Source of the DNA: Actinomycetota bacterium
GTDB lineage: Bacteria > Actinomycetota > Actinomycetes > S36-B12 > UBA5976
DNA: 35,680 nucleotides
NCBI GenBank assembly: GCA_027730605.1
Contig: JAQCGN010000006.1
Span: 1-35,680, forward strand
Reading direction: 5' to 3'
A model generated the notes under the pieces. It saw only the letters and a list, made by a program, of their open reading frames with translations. It had not been told where the DNA came from and did no database searches. Shown here piece by piece: positions 34,529 to 35,680 of the stretch. Position numbers and translations under genes: made by a program. The stretch's first letter is position 1, and the number at the start of each line of letters is the position of its first letter.

Positions 34529-35680
34529 ATGGATCAAACTAACAAACTTTGGGGCGCTCGTTTTACAAAAAAAACTGCTTCAAGTATGTCTAATCTTTCA
34601 AAATCAACACATTTCGATTGGAGACTTGCCTCATTTGAACTGCTTCAATCAGATGTACACGTACAAGCACTAAACAACGCAGGTTTGCTAGATAAAGAAG
34701 AACTAAATCAAATTAGACAAGCGATTTTGCAACTATCTTCTGAACTTGAAAGTGGAGCGCTACAGCCTTCAACAGATGATGAAGATGTTCACACAGCCAT
34801 CGAGAGAATGATAATTGAAAAAGTTGGTGATATTGGTGGAAAAATCAGAGCGGGAAGAAGTAGAAACGACCAAACTGTGACCGATTTAAAACTTTTCTTA
34901 AGAGGCTCTGCTCGTGTTATTTGTCAAGAATTAATTAGTTTAACAACCTCAATTAATAATCAAGCAATGAAACATTTTGATCAAGCTGCACCAGGTTTTA
35001 CTCATTTACAACATGCTCAGCCAGTGACCCTAGGTCACGAACTGGCAAAACATTCGCAAGGTTTTGTAAGAGACATAGAAAGATTTATAGATTGGGATGA
35101 AAGAGTTAATTCTTGTCCACTTGGTGCAGGAGCCCTTGCTGGCTCTGGACTAATTATGGATTCGTTGTGGGTGGCCAAAAAATTAGGATTCTCCAATTCA
35201 AGTGAGAATTCGATTGATGCTGTCTCAGATCGAGATTTCGTTGCAGAATACTTGTTTATTTGCTCAATGATTGGAATTCATTTATCACGAATTGCAGAAG
35301 AAATAATTTTGTGGACATCAACAGAATTTGGCTACGCAGTGTTAGATGACGAATTTGCAACAGGTTCTTCCATCATGCCTCAAAAGAAGAATCCGGATGC
35401 TGCAGAATTAGCTAGAGGTAAAACTGGAAGATTAATTGGAAATTTGACTGGGCTTCTTGCCACTCTTAAGGCTTTACCTTTTGCATACAACAGAGATTTA
35501 CAAGAAGATAAAGAACCAGTATTTGATTCACATGATACTTTGATGCTAATTCTTCCAGCTTTCTCAGGAATGATTTCTACCATTTCTTTTAACACTAAGA
35601 AGCTTAATGATAATGCTGCAACTGGACACTCTCTAGCAACAGAGATCGCAGACTGGTTGGTTAAGAATAACGTTTCATTC
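34529..35680 (+). CDS. argH: Argininosuccinate lyase (3' end outside window)
   Basis: Absent from the ORF track because the frame runs off the window without a stop; 384 codons are visible of about 470 expected. Starting at ATG 34529 it reads MDQTNKLWGARFTKK and then follows the fumarase/aspartase superfamily pattern: GRSRNDQ near the middle of the N-domain, HLQHAQPVTLGHEL, and the signature loop GSSIMPQKKNPDAAEL that carries the catalytic Ser. It cleaves argininosuccinate to arginine and fumarate, the last arginine step. No frame disruption is seen. Confidence 0.96.
   Translation, partial: MDQTNKLWGARFTKKTASSMSNLSKSTHFDWRLASFELLQSDVHVQALNNAGLLDKEELNQIRQAILQLSSELESGALQPSTDDEDVHTAIERMIIEKVGDIGGKIRAGRSRNDQTVTDLKLFLRGSARVICQELISLTTSINNQAMKHFDQAAPGFTHLQHAQPVTLGHELAKHSQGFVRDIERFIDWDERVNSCPLGAGALAGSGLIMDSLWVAKKLGFSNSSENSIDAVSDRDFVAEYLFICSMIGIHLSRIAEEIILWTSTEFGYAVLDDEFATGSSIMPQKKNPDAAELARGKTGRLIGNLTGLLATLKALPFAYNRDLQEDKEPVFDSHDTLMLILPAFSGMISTISFNTKKLNDNAATGHSLATEIADWLVKNNVSF

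Noticed and set aside
1-35680. Mobile elements, CRISPR arrays, tRNA or rRNA genes, defence or toxin-antitoxin genes
   Set aside because: Coding genes fill the window almost completely in one direction; I found no transposase, integrase, spaced repeats, or cloverleaf-sized gap.

Overview
The window is one uninterrupted, all-plus-strand run of core biosynthesis and translation genes from an AT-rich actinobacterium. The actinobacterial assignment rests on gene order (pyrR-B-C-carA-carB-pyrK-pyrD-pyrF-mihF-gmk-rpoZ-coaBC-metK-priA, then rib, hisE/hisG, infC-rpmI-rplT, pheST and arg). It also rests on lineage-specific proteins: the mycobacterial-type integration host factor mIHF, a PriA without helicase motifs, an omega subunit with the actinobacterial core, and an IF3 that begins on a rare ATC codon. 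The low GC, 4-bp overlaps and near-absence of intergenic DNA suggest a genome-streamlined aquatic lineage such as Nanopelagicales (acI) or, less likely, Actinomarinales. That placement is an inference and was not tested.

Layout. 1-9546: pyrimidine operon, entered inside pyrR and covering all steps to UMP except pyrE; the genes overlap or abut throughout. 9592-12207: mihF, gmk, rpoZ and coaBC. 12283-16880: metK, priA, def and fmt. 16940-20941: rpe and the riboflavin genes ribD, ribE, ribBA and ribH. 21001-22739: hisE, hisG and an SseB-like gene. 22740-24930: a probable structured leader, then infC-rpmI-rplT and a TrmH/SpoU-family RNA methyltransferase. 24995-28549: pheS-pheT. 28579 to the end: argC-J-B-D-R-G-H, without argF and with argH cut by the window edge.

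How the genes work together. PyrR probably controls UMP synthesis, and carAB also feeds arginine synthesis by making carbamoyl phosphate. metK, coaBC, def, fmt, infC, L35, L20 and PheRS supply cofactors and translation functions. ArgR lies inside the arginine operon it most likely represses.

The gene content is ordinary for the phylum; I found no defence, mobile or CRISPR system. The best leads are regulatory. They are an ATC-initiated infC behind a hairpin-rich leader with a perfect 22-nt palindrome, a 15-bp hairpin spanning the 5' end of the methyltransferase gene, and a nested-palindrome operator/promoter that would make argC leaderless. Protein-level oddities are a RibB domain with several substituted motif residues, an ArgR with GDNT instead of GDDT, and an omega subunit with a long acidic tail.
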